From Paludibacteraceae bacterium (GTDB taxonomy: Bacteria; Bacteroidota; Bacteroidia; Bacteroidales; Paludibacteraceae), in assembly GCA_017467185.1 (NCBI GenBank), contig JAFTSS010000027.1, forward strand, positions 62,001 to 126,000: DNA of 64,000 bases. The letters run 5' to 3'. Positions within the stretch are counted from its first letter, which is position 1; the number at the start of each line of letters is the position of its first letter. A program made the translations under genes and the position numbers. Below the pieces are notes generated by a model, which worked only from the letters and a program-made list of their open reading frames with translations, was not told where the DNA came from and did not search any database. Positions 25,883 through 37,000 of the stretch are shown piece after piece.

Positions 25883-25960
25883 TTTTAACGCAAATTATCA
25901 TAAATTTCCCATTAATAAAAAAATAATTTACGATTAATTAATGGTAATTTGCGTTCAAAA
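25883..25960. repeat. Short element with inverted ends
   Basis: TTTTAACGCAAATTA (25883-25897) and TAATTTGCGTTCAAAA (25945-25960) pair over about 12 bp, with further pairing CCATTAAT/ATTAATGG inside. Two more copies of ACGTTCAAAAA follow at about 25970-26002. It could be a decayed MITE or a terminator-like fold. Confidence 0.5.
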
Positions 25961-26046
25961 AAAGAAGTTGTACGTTCAAAAAAAAGAAGATTTACGTTCA
26001 AAAATTATGTTATTCTGTTATTTTGTCTTCTAAAAAAATCTAAAAT

Positions 26047-26427
26047 ATGAAAGCAAAAATTATCGGCATCATATCGCTAATCGCAGTGCTAGTCATTGCA
26101 GGTGTCATTTATTTCCAATACTTCTTCGTATTTGGCGAAGGTGTGAAGGCTGGTGAATTGAATTATATGGTTCACAAAGGTTATGTTTTCAAAACCTACG
26201 AAGGCAAACTAATTCAATCAGGCTTCAAAGGTCAAACTACAAAAGGTGTCGCTACAGGCATACAAAGTTACGAATTTCAATTCTCTGTAACCGACAAAGC
26301 TATTGCCGATTCACTCATGCGTTGCTCAGGCAAAGAAGTAGAACTCCACTACAAAGAGTATCTCAATCCTCTTGTATGGCGCGGTGTCAGCGAATATGTG
26401 GTCGATAGCATCATCGCCGTACGATAA
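26047..26427 (+). CDS. Membrane-anchored conserved hypothetical protein
   Basis: 126 residues with one N-terminal membrane helix (IIGIISLIAVLVIAGVIYFQYFFVF). A globular domain follows: GEGVKAGELNYMVHKGYVFKTYEGKLIQSGF, EFQFSVTDKAIADSLMRCSGKEVELHYKEY, WRGVSEYVVDSI. Known in many Bacteroidetes without a defined role. The start was chosen by the helix. No close neighbours share its strand unit: it stands between two elements with inverted ends. Confidence 0.7.
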   Translation: MKAKIIGIISLIAVLVIAGVIYFQYFFVFGEGVKAGELNYMVHKGYVFKTYEGKLIQSGFKGQTTKGVATGIQSYEFQFSVTDKAIADSLMRCSGKEVELHYKEYLNPLVWRGVSEYVVDSIIAVR

Positions 26428-26438
26428 CATATAAATTA

Positions 26439-26649
26439 TTTTAAAACAGAATGACATAAAAACAAATTTCTATTTCTTTCCGTCTAACATATGCTCCGTT
26501 AAAAACTGACGTTTTTATCTTAGCTAAAAAGTGACATATTTTAAGTTACATTTTTGAGAGTATGTCATTATTTTACCAAGATACACCACAGGTGTAGCGA
26601 GGTATATGTAAAAAAAATATATGTTCTTATGTCATTATGTCTAAAAAAC
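26439..26649. mobile_element. MITE-like element, family 3 (copy a)
   Basis: Left end TTTTAAAACAGAATGACATA, right end ATGTTCTTATGTCATTATGT plus CTAAAAAA, about 24 bp of imperfect inverted repeat. The interior hairpin ACACCACAGGTGT is shared with copy b (56546-56744). No gene. Lies in front of valS. Confidence 0.8.
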
Positions 26650-26722
26650 TAATCACTAATAACTAAACACTAATAACTAATCACTAATCACTAATCACTA
26701 ATCACTAATCACTATACATTAA
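26650..26722. repeat. Heptamer array (ACTAATC/ACTAATA)
   Basis: About ten units ACTAATC or ACTAATA in a row, ending 4-6 bp before the valS start codon. Confidence 0.9.
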
Positions 26723-26725
26723 CTC

Positions 26726-29347
26726 ATGGAATTAGCAAGCAAATACAATCCGCAAGATGTAGAACAAAAATGGTATCAATATTGGCTCGACCATGCACTT
26801 TTTTCGAGCAAACCTGATGGTCGCAAGCCTTACACAATAGTTATCCCACCACCAAACGTGACTGGTGTACTCCACATGGGTCACATGCTCAACAATACAA
26901 TCCAAGACATCCTCGTGCGCCGTGCACGTATGATGGGTTTCAACGCTTGTTGGGTACCTGGCACCGACCACGCATCTATTGCCACTGAAGCCAAAGTAGT
27001 TAATCGTCTCGCTACACAAGGCATCAAGAAAACCGACCTCTCACGCGACGAATTCCTCAAACATGCTTGGGATTGGACTCACGAACATGGCGGCATCATC
27101 CTCCAACAACTCCGTAAACTCGGTGCTTCTTGCGATTGGGACCGTACTTCGTTCACAATGGACGAAAAACGCTCTAAATCTGTAATCAAAGTATTCTGCG
27201 ACCTCTACAACAAAGGCCTCATCTATCGTGGTGTACGTATGGTCAACTGGGACCCTAAAGCCCTCACTGCCCTATCTGACGAAGAGGTTATCTTCAAAGA
27301 ACAACAAAGCAAACTCTACTACCTCCGCTATAAAGTTGTTGGCGAAGATACATACGCTATCGTAGCTACTACTCGTCCCGAAACCATCATGGGCGACACA
27401 GCTATGTGTATCAACCCTAACGACCCTAAAAACGCACACCTCAAAGGCAAACGCGTCATCGTGCCTCTCGTAGGTCGCGAAATTCCAGTTATCGAGGACG
27501 AATACGTTGATGTTGAATTCGGTACTGGTTGTCTTAAAGTTACTCCTGCTCACGATGTTAACGACTACATGCTTGGCGAAAAACACAATCTCCAAAGCAT
27601 CGATATCTTCAACGACAACGGCACTCTTAGCAAGGCTGCAGGTATGTACATTGGCATGGACCGCTTCGATGTGCGCAAACAAATTGTTATCGACCTCGAA
27701 GCTGCTGGTCTCCTCGAAAAAGTTGAGGACTATACCAACAAAGTAGGCTGCTCTGAGCGTACTAATGTGCCTATCGAACCAAAACTCTCTATGCAATGGT
27801 TCTTGAAAATGGAGCACCTTGCCGAAATCGCACTTGCTCCTGTCATGAACGACGACATCAAGTTCTACCCAGCTAAATATAAAAACACTTATCGCCACTG
27901 GCTCGAAAATATTAAGGACTGGTGTATCAGCCGCCAGCTCTGGTGGGGTCACCGCATCCCTGCATACTACCTTCCTGAAGGTGGCTATGTAGTAGCCGAA
28001 ACTGCTGAAGCTGCACTCGAAGCTGCACGTGCTAAAACAGGAAACAACGCCCTCACTATTAATGACCTTCGTCAAGACGAAGACTGTCTCGACACTTGGT
28101 TCTCTTCATGGTTGTGGCCTATATCGTTGTTCGATGGTATCAACAATCCTAACAACGACGAAATCAATTACTACTACCCAACTGCCGACCTCGTTACAGG
28201 TCCAGACATCATCTTCTTCTGGGTGGCTCGTATGATTATGGCTGGCTACGAATACAAAGGCGACATGCCTTTCCGCAATGTATATTTTACAGGTATCGTG
28301 CGCGATAAGATTGGTCGCAAAATGTCTAAATCACTCGGCAACTCACCTGACCCACTCGAACTCATCGAAAAGTTCGGCGCAGACGGTGTGCGTATGGGTA
28401 TGATGCTTGCCGCTCCTGCAGGCAACGACATCCTTTTCGATGAAGCATTGTGCGAACAAGGTCGTAACTTCAACAACAAGATATGGAATGCCCTCCGCCT
28501 CATCAAAGGCTGGGAAGTGGCTGATATCGAGCAACCAGAAAGTTCACGTCTTGCAATTGAATGGTTCGACAACAAACTCTCTCAAACTATCAACGACATC
28601 AACGACGACTTCACTAAATATCGTCTCAGCGAAGCATTGATGACCGTTTACAAACTCTTCTGGGATGAGTTCTCTTCTTGGTATCTCGAAATGGTAAAAC
28701 CTGCATACCAAAAACCAATCGACCGCGCTACTTATAACGCAACAATCTCATTCTTCGAAAAACTTACGCTTCTCCTCCACCCATTCATGCCATTTATTAC
28801 AGAAGAGATTTGGCAAGTACTCGATGAGCGCAAAGATGGCGAGAGCGTAATGATTGCTGCAATGCCAGAGGCTAAAGAAATCAATACCGCTCTACTCTCT
28901 GATTTCGAATTCGTTAAAGAAGTTATCGCAGGTGTACGTACAGTTCGTCTCGACAAAAACATTCCTAACAAAGAGACTCTCTCACTTGTAGTTACAAGCG
29001 AAGGTCACAACGATGCCTACAACTCAGTAATCGTCAAAATGTGTAACCTCGAGTCTGTTGCTCATGGCGAAAAAGATGCTACTGCCGCTACTTATATGGT
29101 AGGTGTAACCGAATACGCAGTGCCACTCGGCAACAACATCAACGTTGAGGAAGAGATTAAGAAAATGGAGGCAGAAATCGAATATCTCAAAGGTTTCTTA
29201 AATTCAGTTATGAAAAAGCTCGGCAACGAAAAATTCGTAGCCAATGCCAAACCCGAAATAGTCGAGAACGAACGCAAAAAACAAGCCGATGCCGAATCCA
29301 AAATCAAATCCCTCCAAGACAACATCGCCAACCTCCGCAAAGCATAA
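26726..29347 (+). CDS. valS: Valyl-tRNA synthetase
   Basis: 873 residues, class I synthetase charging tRNA(Val). The HIGH motif is [15 protein letters not shown] (residues 41-55), the KMSKS loop [14 protein letters not shown] is near residue 531, and the editing domain has [13 protein letters not shown]. The tRNA-binding anticodon domain and a C-terminal coiled coil ([25 protein letters not shown]...) complete it. Length is normal. The ATG follows a heptamer array with no Shine-Dalgarno. Confidence 0.97.
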   Translation: MELASKYNPQDVEQKWYQYWLDHALFSSKPDGRKPYTIVIPPPNVTGVLHMGHMLNNTIQDILVRRARMMGFNACWVPGTDHASIATEAKVVNRLATQGIKKTDLSRDEFLKHAWDWTHEHGGIILQQLRKLGASCDWDRTSFTMDEKRSKSVIKVFCDLYNKGLIYRGVRMVNWDPKALTALSDEEVIFKEQQSKLYYLRYKVVGEDTYAIVATTRPETIMGDTAMCINPNDPKNAHLKGKRVIVPLVGREIPVIEDEYVDVEFGTGCLKVTPAHDVNDYMLGEKHNLQSIDIFNDNGTLSKAAGMYIGMDRFDVRKQIVIDLEAAGLLEKVEDYTNKVGCSERTNVPIEPKLSMQWFLKMEHLAEIALAPVMNDDIKFYPAKYKNTYRHWLENIKDWCISRQLWWGHRIPAYYLPEGGYVVAETAEAALEAARAKTGNNALTINDLRQDEDCLDTWFSSWLWPISLFDGINNPNNDEINYYYPTADLVTGPDIIFFWVARMIMAGYEYKGDMPFRNVYFTGIVRDKIGRKMSKSLGNSPDPLELIEKFGADGVRMGMMLAAPAGNDILFDEALCEQGRNFNNKIWNALRLIKGWEVADIEQPESSRLAIEWFDNKLSQTINDINDDFTKYRLSEALMTVYKLFWDEFSSWYLEMVKPAYQKPIDRATYNATISFFEKLTLLLHPFMPFITEEIWQVLDERKDGESVMIAAMPEAKEINTALLSDFEFVKEVIAGVRTVRLDKNIPNKETLSLVVTSEGHNDAYNSVIVKMCNLESVAHGEKDATAATYMVGVTEYAVPLGNNINVEEEIKKMEAEIEYLKGFLNSVMKKLGNEKFVANAKPEIVENERKKQADAESKIKSLQDNIANLRKA

Positions 29348-29359
29348 AATATTAGCAAT

Positions 29360-30016
29360 ATGAATCTTACATCACTCATAAAACAATATTTTCCACATTC
29401 AAGTAATGAAATAAATATTGATGTTTTTGATGAAAAAAACATTTATGATGTCTATCAACGAGTAGTAAGTGTTCTAACGCAATATATTGATATTGAAACA
29501 ACTGTGCTACAAGCAATGAGTTATTGCTTCTATGAAATCTTAGACAATGTTCTTACTCATTCAAGCAAAGAATTGGGAACTATTATTACACATTACGATC
29601 CCCAAAATCACATTCTCAGTTTTCTTGTAGGAGATGATGGTATAGGCATACAAGCCTCACTATCTGAAAACAAACAATATACTACAATTACAGAACCAGA
29701 AGCTCTAAGTATCTGCATTAAAGATACAGTTACAGATGGCAAAGGAATGGGATTTGGATTATATTCAACATCTTTACTTGCTCGCAATGCAGGTTTACGA
29801 TTCGAAATACGCTCGGGTAAATACACAATGAAAGTACAAAACGATAATATTGAATTTACAACAGAGCTTGATTATTGGCAAGGCACCATTGTTTATCTAC
29901 AACTGCACACCAATAAAGAGATAAATCCATCTGAAGTTGTAGCAAATCGCACTAATGTAATAGCACAATACAACGAAACTTTCTTAAACGACAACGAATT
30001 AACTGAACTATGGTAA
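29360..30016 (+). CDS. GHKL (histidine-kinase-type) ATPase domain protein
   Basis: 218 residues, soluble. Only the ATP-binding part of a histidine kinase is present: N-box CFYEILDNVLTHS, G1 box VGDDGIGI, G2 box GKGMGFGLYSTSLLARNAG. There is no phospho-accepting histidine domain and no membrane segment. Such solitary domains occur as anti-sigma kinases (SpoIIAB/RsbW) that act with STAS proteins. The following gene overlaps by 7 bp and has a STAS-like fold, so the two probably form a switch. The target is unknown. Confidence 0.8.
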   Translation: MNLTSLIKQYFPHSSNEINIDVFDEKNIYDVYQRVVSVLTQYIDIETTVLQAMSYCFYEILDNVLTHSSKELGTIITHYDPQNHILSFLVGDDGIGIQASLSENKQYTTITEPEALSICIKDTVTDGKGMGFGLYSTSLLARNAGLRFEIRSGKYTMKVQNDNIEFTTELDYWQGTIVYLQLHTNKEINPSEVVANRTNVIAQYNETFLNDNELTELW

Positions 30017-30303
30017 CATTCAATTTTAAAGATTTCGGAGAAAATTTAGGAACACGACCATTAGGCAAACGAATCAGAGAACAATTACTTCCTCTTTTAG
30101 AACAAAGCCAAGAATGTGTAGTTCTTGATTTTACAGGAGTAAACGTAGTAAGTAATTCATTTGCCGATGAATGTATTGCCAAATTACTGCTTACAATGCC
30201 ATTAGCAGAACTAAAGAGTCGTACAACATTTCGTGGACTTAATCCCGTTGCTGCAGATTGTGTACTCACTGCACTTCAACGACGACATATCACTATGTTA
30301 TAA
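30010..30303 (+). CDS. STAS-like protein (DUF4325 type)
   Basis: 97 residues. The core ECVVLDFTGVNVVSNSFADECIAKLL has the strand-turn-helix with serine residues at the position where anti-sigma antagonists are phosphorylated. It ends with LNPVAADCVLTALQRR. This corresponds to the STAS-like family DUF4325, often beside GHKL ATPases. Starts inside the upstream gene (ATGGTAA overlap), indicating translational coupling. Confidence 0.75.
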   Translation: MVTFNFKDFGENLGTRPLGKRIREQLLPLLEQSQECVVLDFTGVNVVSNSFADECIAKLLLTMPLAELKSRTTFRGLNPVAADCVLTALQRRHITML

Positions 30304-30380
30304 TTCTTTAATATAGGAACACATAGCATACTGTATTCTATCAATTGAATAGAATTAAACTAATAAAAAACTCCAACACA

Positions 30381-30416
30381 AAAATGCTGAGTCAATCACA
30401 TGGCTCAGCATTTTTT
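30381..30416. terminator. Bidirectional terminator between STAS-like gene and fic
   Basis: AAAATGCTGAG (30381-30391) pairs with CTCAGCATTTT (30404-30414), followed by T on the plus strand and preceded by A, which gives U on the minus strand. Confidence 0.85.
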
Positions 30417-30417
30417 A

Positions 30418-31416
30418 TTAGTATTTGTTATCCATAATCTGATAATATCCTCCATTTTTGGTAGCACCACGAAACTCTATTCGTCTATCATCCGAAAGAA
30501 CTTTTAGGTATCGTTGAGTTGTACGCAAACTTTTCTGTAGCTTTTCAGCAATAGCAGGAGCCTTGATACCAGGATATTGAATAATGAGTTCCATTATCAA
30601 CTCTTCAAGATTTCCACCGCCATTTTCACCGCCATTACTACTCTTTTCACCGCCATTTCCACCGCCATAATTCAACAACCGCAACAAATCTTTCTGTGTT
30701 TCAATAATACGTGAAGCTATAAAATCAACAAACACATTAGGAGTTTTATGCGATAATTCAAGCGATTGCACATATTCATGTCGCAAAACAGAAGGTATAA
30801 GAGCTATGGTATATTCACCTCTAATCAGTGCAAGATTAAGTATCAACCGAGCCACACGACCATTGCCATCAATAAATGGATGTATAAACACAAATTTCTG
30901 ATGAGCCAATGCGGCAAACTCAGGAGTTGGCATTTTGTGTTCATTGTCATTAAACCACTTCACAAATCTCCTCATATCACTCTCTATTCTCGGAGCTGGC
31001 GACACTGCATATCGGCTACCACTAATAAACACTGGTACAGTACGATAATGCCCCGCTTTTTCTACATCAATCTTTTCATAAAACAAGCGATGTAACTCTC
31101 GTATATCTTTCTCCTCCAATGGTTTCGATGTTGCAAGTGTATATATATAATCATAGGCATGCGCATGTCCAACTGCCTCATACACATCATGTAAAGGTTT
31201 ACCCTCTATAGTCAAACCATCCTCAATCACCACCTTTGTTTCCGACTCTGTAAGACTATTTCCCTCAAGAGCATTACTCGTATAAGTAAGACCTATACGA
31301 TAATACTCCCTAAGCGATTTCAAAGTCTCTTCTGGAAAAGGGCGTAAAGCAATCACCCTATCTCTCAAATCTTCCGCTGTTTGCAACAAATCAGGTGAAA
31401 TATATTTCTTTCTCAT
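30418..31416 (-). CDS. Fic family protein (AMPylation/adenylyltransferase)
   Basis: 332 residues. The Fic motif HPFIDGNGRVARLI transfers AMP to target proteins. The N-terminal inhibitory motif TSNALEGNSLT ((S/T)xxxE(G/N)) marks a class II, self-inhibited Fic. A glycine/asparagine-rich linker (GGGNGGEKSSNGGENGGG) joins it to a C-terminal winged helix (IKAPAIAEKLQKSLRTTQRYLKVL). The start is set at the ATG 31416; a GTG-started extension to 31434 is possible. A TAATTTTG promoter (minus strand) lies 40 bp upstream. Confidence 0.92.
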   Translation of the reverse strand: MRKKYISPDLLQTAEDLRDRVIALRPFPEETLKSLREYYRIGLTYTSNALEGNSLTESETKVVIEDGLTIEGKPLHDVYEAVGHAHAYDYIYTLATSKPLEEKDIRELHRLFYEKIDVEKAGHYRTVPVFISGSRYAVSPAPRIESDMRRFVKWFNDNEHKMPTPEFAALAHQKFVFIHPFIDGNGRVARLILNLALIRGEYTIALIPSVLRHEYVQSLELSHKTPNVFVDFIASRIIETQKDLLRLLNYGGGNGGEKSSNGGENGGGNLEELIMELIIQYPGIKAPAIAEKLQKSLRTTQRYLKVLSDDRRIEFRGATKNGGYYQIMDNKY

Positions 31417-31454
31417 TTTATAAAATTGATTCACAAATAAGCATTAACAACATG

Positions 31455-31486
31455 CAAAATTACAAAAAAATATTGATTTATACAAC
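31455..31486 (-). promoter_or_regulatory. fic promoter
   Basis: Minus-strand -7 TAATTTTG (plus 31455-31462) and GTTG (plus 31483-31486), spacer 20 bp. The remaining DNA to 31810 has no gene or clear repeat. Confidence 0.6.
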
Positions 31487-31810
31487 ATTACTATCTATTA
31501 TCACCCCTATAGCAAGAATCTTGTACACAGCAAAAAAATCCTCATTCCTAACCTTTACCATACCTTAAAGCAACCTATGCCGTAGAAAACCGCCACTTTC
31601 ACACTAACGATTTGCAAAGTTCACAAAGTTATTAATGTAAAACCAAAATAATTTACACTCAACAAAACCAACTTTGCAACCGCATAATATCCATAAAATA
31701 CAACATCTAACTTTATTATTATCTGTAAATCAATATTTTAATTTTCCTCAACACATAAGAAAGCACTAAAAAACATCCCAGAAATAGTCTAATTTTCCCG
31801 AAAAGGATGA

Positions 31811-31850
31811 CAAAAAACTCGCCACACACAAATGAATGCGTGTGGCGAGT
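31811..31850 (-). terminator. Terminator of the carotenoid-biosynthesis-like gene
   Basis: ACTCGCCACAC (31817-31827) pairs perfectly with GTGTGGCGAGT (31840-31850); six A on the left give the U run on the minus strand. Confidence 0.85.
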
Positions 31851-31875
31851 GTGGTTTAAGTAGTTATGCTGTCAA

Positions 31876-32499
31876 TTATATAATAACGTGAAGGAGCAGA
31901 AGAAAGATGATTAAGGTGACGTACATTGTGGTAGCGAGTTTGTTTTCAATACGAACGTCTAACAATTTCATAATACTAAGCATACCCAAAGCTGATACAA
32001 ACCAGAGAACGTAGTTCCAAATTGGGATTTCCCAAGTCCAATACCAAAAGTCGAGTTTATGCGCTACGAGTTCTAATGCTATGTCGAACAACACCACTAA
32101 CCCTGCACCTGCCAACACTTTAACCACTGCGTTGGTATTCAATCGCTCTGCGACGGCAGCACAAATATACAACAATGCTACCCAACACAACCCTATCAAC
32201 AAAGGGATGTTCAGCAACACAGGTCCGAAACTATCGCCAAAGAAAAAGACATCTTCGACAAAAAAGACGTGAACTTTTAATAGTTCAATAACATAGCTCA
32301 GTGCAAACACGATGCCTATGGCTGTAAAAAATCGCCAATCAGTTGGTCGCTCGTGACCCATAATCAACATTGCTAAAGCCACTACGACTGCCAGCGGCGT
32401 AAGCATTACAAAAAATGGGAATGTCCATGGTATTGCCAATCCAACAAAACCTAAAGCAAAAAATCCCATTACAATCCATTGTAAAGTTTTGGTTTTCAT
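31876..32499 (-). CDS. Carotenoid-biosynthesis-type (CruF-like) membrane protein
   Basis: 207 residues with about seven membrane helices. Motifs GDSFGPVLLNIPLLIGLCWVALLYI, FDIALELVAHKLDFWYW and WEIPIWNYVLWF match the family that includes the carotenoid 1',2'-hydratase CruF. No phytoene synthase or desaturase is nearby, so whether it acts on a carotenoid here cannot be seen. Single gene with its own terminator. Confidence 0.75.
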   Translation of the reverse strand: MKTKTLQWIVMGFFALGFVGLAIPWTFPFFVMLTPLAVVVALAMLIMGHERPTDWRFFTAIGIVFALSYVIELLKVHVFFVEDVFFFGDSFGPVLLNIPLLIGLCWVALLYICAAVAERLNTNAVVKVLAGAGLVVLFDIALELVAHKLDFWYWTWEIPIWNYVLWFVSALGMLSIMKLLDVRIENKLATTMYVTLIIFLLLLHVII

Positions 32500-32629
32500 A
32501 ATAAAAAGAGGTTTTATTTGTCAACGGCATAGCGTTAACAATCGTTAAACAATAATAACTACTACGAAAGTTTCAAAATCTATGCCAAAATAATAAAAAC
32601 AATTTATTTCTAATATCAAAAAAAATTCC

Positions 32630-32637
32630 TACCTTTG
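32630..32637 (+). promoter_or_regulatory. sbcD promoter -7 element
   Basis: TACCTTTG, 29 bp upstream of the sbcD ATG; no good -33. Confidence 0.65.
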
Positions 32638-32666
32638 TGCTAACCAATTAAAATCTTAACAACTAT

Positions 32667-33824
32667 ATGAAAATACTACATACAAGCGACTGGCATCTTG
32701 GGCACACTATCTATAACTATGATCGCACCGAAGAACAAACTGACATGCTAAATCAAATGGTAGAAATTGTAAATAACGAAAAACCGGATTTGTTTCTACT
32801 ATGTGGCGATGTGTATCACACAGCGCAACCTTCTGCCTCTGTGCAAACAATGTTTGTAAATGCTTTAATGAACATACACAATGCCAATCCCGAAATGACA
32901 ATTGTCATCACAGCTGGCAATCACGATAGCGGTTCACGCCATGAAATTTTCAGTGCAGCACTCGAAACAATGAAAATTTATACGATTGGCAATCTTACAA
33001 AAGAAAATTTTGATAAACACATAATAGAAATTCCAAATAAAGGGTATGTAATAGCTATACCTTACACTCACGAACGAAATATACCTGAAGGATTTTTTCA
33101 ACAGATAATAGACTACACAATCAAACAAAATACAAACAACTTACCTATCATCATGTCGGCTCATACCACGGTGAAAGGATGTGATTTCTTAGGACACGAC
33201 CACGCTTCGGAATATACCGTAGGTGGAATAGATACATTCGACATAGATCAAATGGGTGAAGGATATGACTATCTTGCTCTTGGACATATTCATCACGAAC
33301 AATTTGTACACTCGGGTCGTCACAATGTACGTTATAGCGGCAGTCCTATCCAAATTAGTTTCGATGAAAATTACCCTCACTCTATCAGCATAATAGAAAT
33401 AGACAAACATGGAGACATTCCAAATACAAAAAAAATCGAAATCAATAACATTAATCCATTAGTAACACTACCAACCAAAGGTTTTACTACATGGGAAGAG
33501 GCTAAAGAATTACTACAAAACTTTCCTAATGATAGTAGTGCATATATCCGACTAAATATAGAAATAGAAGACTTTATTCCTGTCGATGCCAATGCTACAG
33601 CTATAAATATAGCAAATACAAAACAATGCAAATTTTGTTACATAAATGCTAAACGAAAAACACAAATAAATTCTGAAGAAATTAGCACTATGACAATAGA
33701 AGAATTTCAAAACGAAAGCCCAATAAACATAGTTAAACGCTATACTAAAGACACAAATACAATATTTAATGATGAAATGATAGAACTCTTAAATGCTGTT
33801 ATTGAAGAAGTAAGTAATAAGTAA
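32667..33824 (+). CDS. sbcD: Exonuclease subunit SbcD (Mre11 type)
   Basis: 385 residues. Metallophosphoesterase subunit of the SbcCD complex that cuts hairpins and blocked DNA ends. Metal-binding motifs in order: HTSDWHLGHTIY, LCGDVYHTAQPS, TAGNHDSGSR, MSAHTT and LALGHIHHEQ. The C-terminal capping domain is present. sbcC follows after a 250-bp gap filled by a heptamer array. Confidence 0.96.
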   Translation: MKILHTSDWHLGHTIYNYDRTEEQTDMLNQMVEIVNNEKPDLFLLCGDVYHTAQPSASVQTMFVNALMNIHNANPEMTIVITAGNHDSGSRHEIFSAALETMKIYTIGNLTKENFDKHIIEIPNKGYVIAIPYTHERNIPEGFFQQIIDYTIKQNTNNLPIIMSAHTTVKGCDFLGHDHASEYTVGGIDTFDIDQMGEGYDYLALGHIHHEQFVHSGRHNVRYSGSPIQISFDENYPHSISIIEIDKHGDIPNTKKIEINNINPLVTLPTKGFTTWEEAKELLQNFPNDSSAYIRLNIEIEDFIPVDANATAINIANTKQCKFCYINAKRKTQINSEEISTMTIEEFQNESPINIVKRYTKDTNTIFNDEMIELLNAVIEEVSNK

Positions 33825-34072
33825 TAAGTAATAAGTAGAAAGTAGAAAAACCACGCAACATCACAAGTCTTACGACTTACGATTAATGACTTTCAACTTT
33901 TGACTTACAACTTACCACTTACGACTTATTACTTACGACTTATTACTTACGACTTATTACTTACGACTTATTACTTACGACTTACGACTTTCAACTTTCG
34001 ACTTACGACTAATGACTTTCAACTTACGACTTTCGACTTACGACTTTCGACTTACGACTAATAAAAATAAAT
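33805..34072. repeat. Longest heptamer array, between sbcD and sbcC
   Basis: About 250 bp. It starts within the last sbcD codons with AGTAATA units. After a centre with CCACGCAACATCACAAGTC it switches to ACTTACG, ACTTATT, ACTTTCA and ACTTTCG in register. Several 14-bp units (ACTTATTACTTACG) recur four times. It ends just before the sbcC start. Confidence 0.92.
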
Positions 34073-34073
34073 T

Positions 34074-37000
34074 ATGAAATTCCAAAAACTAATAATACAC
34101 AATATAGCCTCAATCGAAGACGCAACAATTGATTTTGAGGCACAACCTTTAGCTGATTGTGATGTTTTTTTGATTACAGGCAAAACTGGTGCAGGCAAAT
34201 CAACTATTCTGGATGCTATTTGCTTGGCATTATATGCCGATACTCCACGTTTGAGCAATACAAAAATGCAAGGAGAAGTAAAGGACCTTGATAATGAAAT
34301 ACAGATAGATGACCCTCGTCAATTGATGAGAAGACATTGCGGAGAGGCTTTTATTTCATTAACGTTCATAGGTAGCAATGGCATTCCTTATGAAGCAACT
34401 TGGTCTGTGCGACGTGCAAGAAATAATGCCAATGGTAACCTTCAACCTAAAAATTGGCAACTCAAAAATCTTAAAACCGACATCGTACTTACCAAAGACA
34501 CTGACATTAAAGCTGAAATTAAACGAGCCATAACTCTTGATTTCAAACAATTCTGTCGCACAACCTTGTTGGCGCAAGGTGAATTCACTCGCTTTTTAAA
34601 TAGTGAAGACAAAGAAAAAGCCGAAATTTTAGAAAAGATTACTGGTGTTGATATATATTCAAAAATAGGAGCAAAAATATATAAAATAACACAAGAAAAA
34701 GAACATGAATGGAACAATGCAAAATCTCAAATTGACAATACAACAATCCTATCCGACGAAGAAATTCAAGCAAAAAAAGAGTCTATAAAAGCTCTCACAA
34801 CAGAATCACAAGAATTAAAAACTACTAAAGATTCAAACACTACAAAATTAGATTGGATTACAACAGAAAACAAACTTATAGAAACCGTTGCAAATGCAAC
34901 CAAAGCCTACGACGAGGCTAAAGCTGTTGTCGAAAACGACGAATTCAAACATCGCGAAAACATTGTTACCGAATGGAATGCTACTATAGAAGCACGTCAA
35001 TGGTTGTCAGAAAAAAGCGAAGCCGAAAAAACAAAAAATATTAAACAACAACAACTTACAACTCTACAACTTCAATACATTGAGGCTCTCAAAGGTCTAA
35101 ATTTCAACGAACAAGAACTAAGAAATCTACAATCTAACATTACCACTACTAAAGAACTCATCGATGCCGAAAAAGATAAATCTACCATCTATGAAAATGC
35201 TCAAACTATCATCGCTGATTTAAATTCTATTGCAAGTTGTCATAAAAGTATCAATGAAAATCAAAATAAACTTAAAGAAAAAAACGATTCTCTCTCTACA
35301 ACACTACGACCAACTTTAGAAAAGGCTAAATCTGAAACTGAGAAAGCAAAAAATGAGTTCATTAAACAAGAAAACACGTTAAAAGAACAAGAAACTATTC
35401 TTTCCAACCTCAACCTATCAAATCTATACGAACAAAAGAACAACACTGACCAACTAATCAAGAACATTGACGAGGCTATTGAAAAAATTAACGTTCTTGC
35501 CGAACAAAAAGAAAAACAAGAATCTATACGCATTGCTCTTGATGAGCGTATATCTGAAATTAAAACAAAACAAGAAGAATCCATCAAATTAGACTCACCT
35601 ATAAATGAGGCTAAAATAAAAATGGAAACTCACAAAGAGGCTTATGACAAACAAAAAGATAGCATTGATAAATTTGCCTCTACTATTCGCCATAAATTGC
35701 GTCATGGCGACACATGTCCTGTTTGCCGTCAAAAAATAGAAACAGAACTTCCTCTTGACGAGGAGCTCTCTAAATTAGTGGCTGCTCTAGAACAAAATTT
35801 TCAAGAAGCTGAAAAAGAATACAACAAACTAAATGAACAAAAAAATAAGCTTGAAGCAGAAATCAAAGCAGAAACCATAACCTATGATAGAGACAAAACT
35901 GCCTTCGATAACGACCAATCTGTACGCAATGCCGAAACTGCTGTTCTCAAAGCTTGCGCACTATGCAACATCAACACATTCGACAACACTACCCAAACAA
36001 CCTTAAATTCACTTAAAGAAAATACTATAAAAACTCAAGCCGAGCTTCATACAAAAATCTCTGAAGCCGAAACTCAAGAAGTAAAAGTAAAAGCACTTCG
36101 TGATTCTACTAACAAATTAAACAAAACAAAAGAAGATTTAATTGAACAACAAAACGAAGCCCAAAGTGCCGTTGACAAATGTAATAGCGAAATAGATACT
36201 ATCAATACTCTTATCGAAGAGAAAAACAAACAAATTGCTGAAGCTAAAAATCGCATAAGTCAATCAATCACTACCAACGATTGGCCAGTAGATTGGAAAA
36301 TATCGCCACTTGAATTTGCACAAACTCTAAAAACATCCGCTGACACCTACAATACTAATGTCAATAAACTTACCAAATTACAATCGGAATACAAGTCAGC
36401 CGAAATTGAAAACAAAACAATATTTACCACTATCAATCTCATCAAAGAGATTATGCCTGAGTGGGTTACTCTTGCTACTGATGAAATTGAATTCAAAGCG
36501 AATTTATTCAATTTTGTAACCAATATAAGCAATTCGCTAACCGAAACTACTACTCAATTAAACTCTGCCCTCGAAACTATCAAAGATAGAACCGAAAAAC
36601 TTAATCAATTCTTCACCGACAAACCTCATCTCAATATCGACCGCTTATACGAACTCAATCAACTATCATCTAGTCAAATAACCATTGAATCAACTTCACT
36701 CAACAAAGCTCGCACCGATATAGCAACAACTCTCTCTCGACTTAACGACACTCAAAACGAACAAAAAATTCATCAAGAAAACAAACCAAACATAACTGAA
36801 GAAGATACACTGGATAATCTCAATGAACACAACAAAAAAATCAACGAACATCTTGATAAATACAACCAAGAAATAGGTGCAATAAAGCAAGAATTAAAAA
36901 TAAACGAAGAGAATGAAAAACGGTTAGGTAAACTAATTGAAGATGCTAATAACAAACAACTTGAATATCAAAAATGGCATAATATAAATCAAATTATTGG

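Noticed and set aside
27272-28075. 267-codon minus-strand ORF within valS
   Set aside because: Antisense shadow; valS is complete and conserved in its own frame.
33830-34070. CRISPR-like repeats in the sbcD-sbcC gap
   Set aside because: The period is 7 bp with degenerate units; no spacers.
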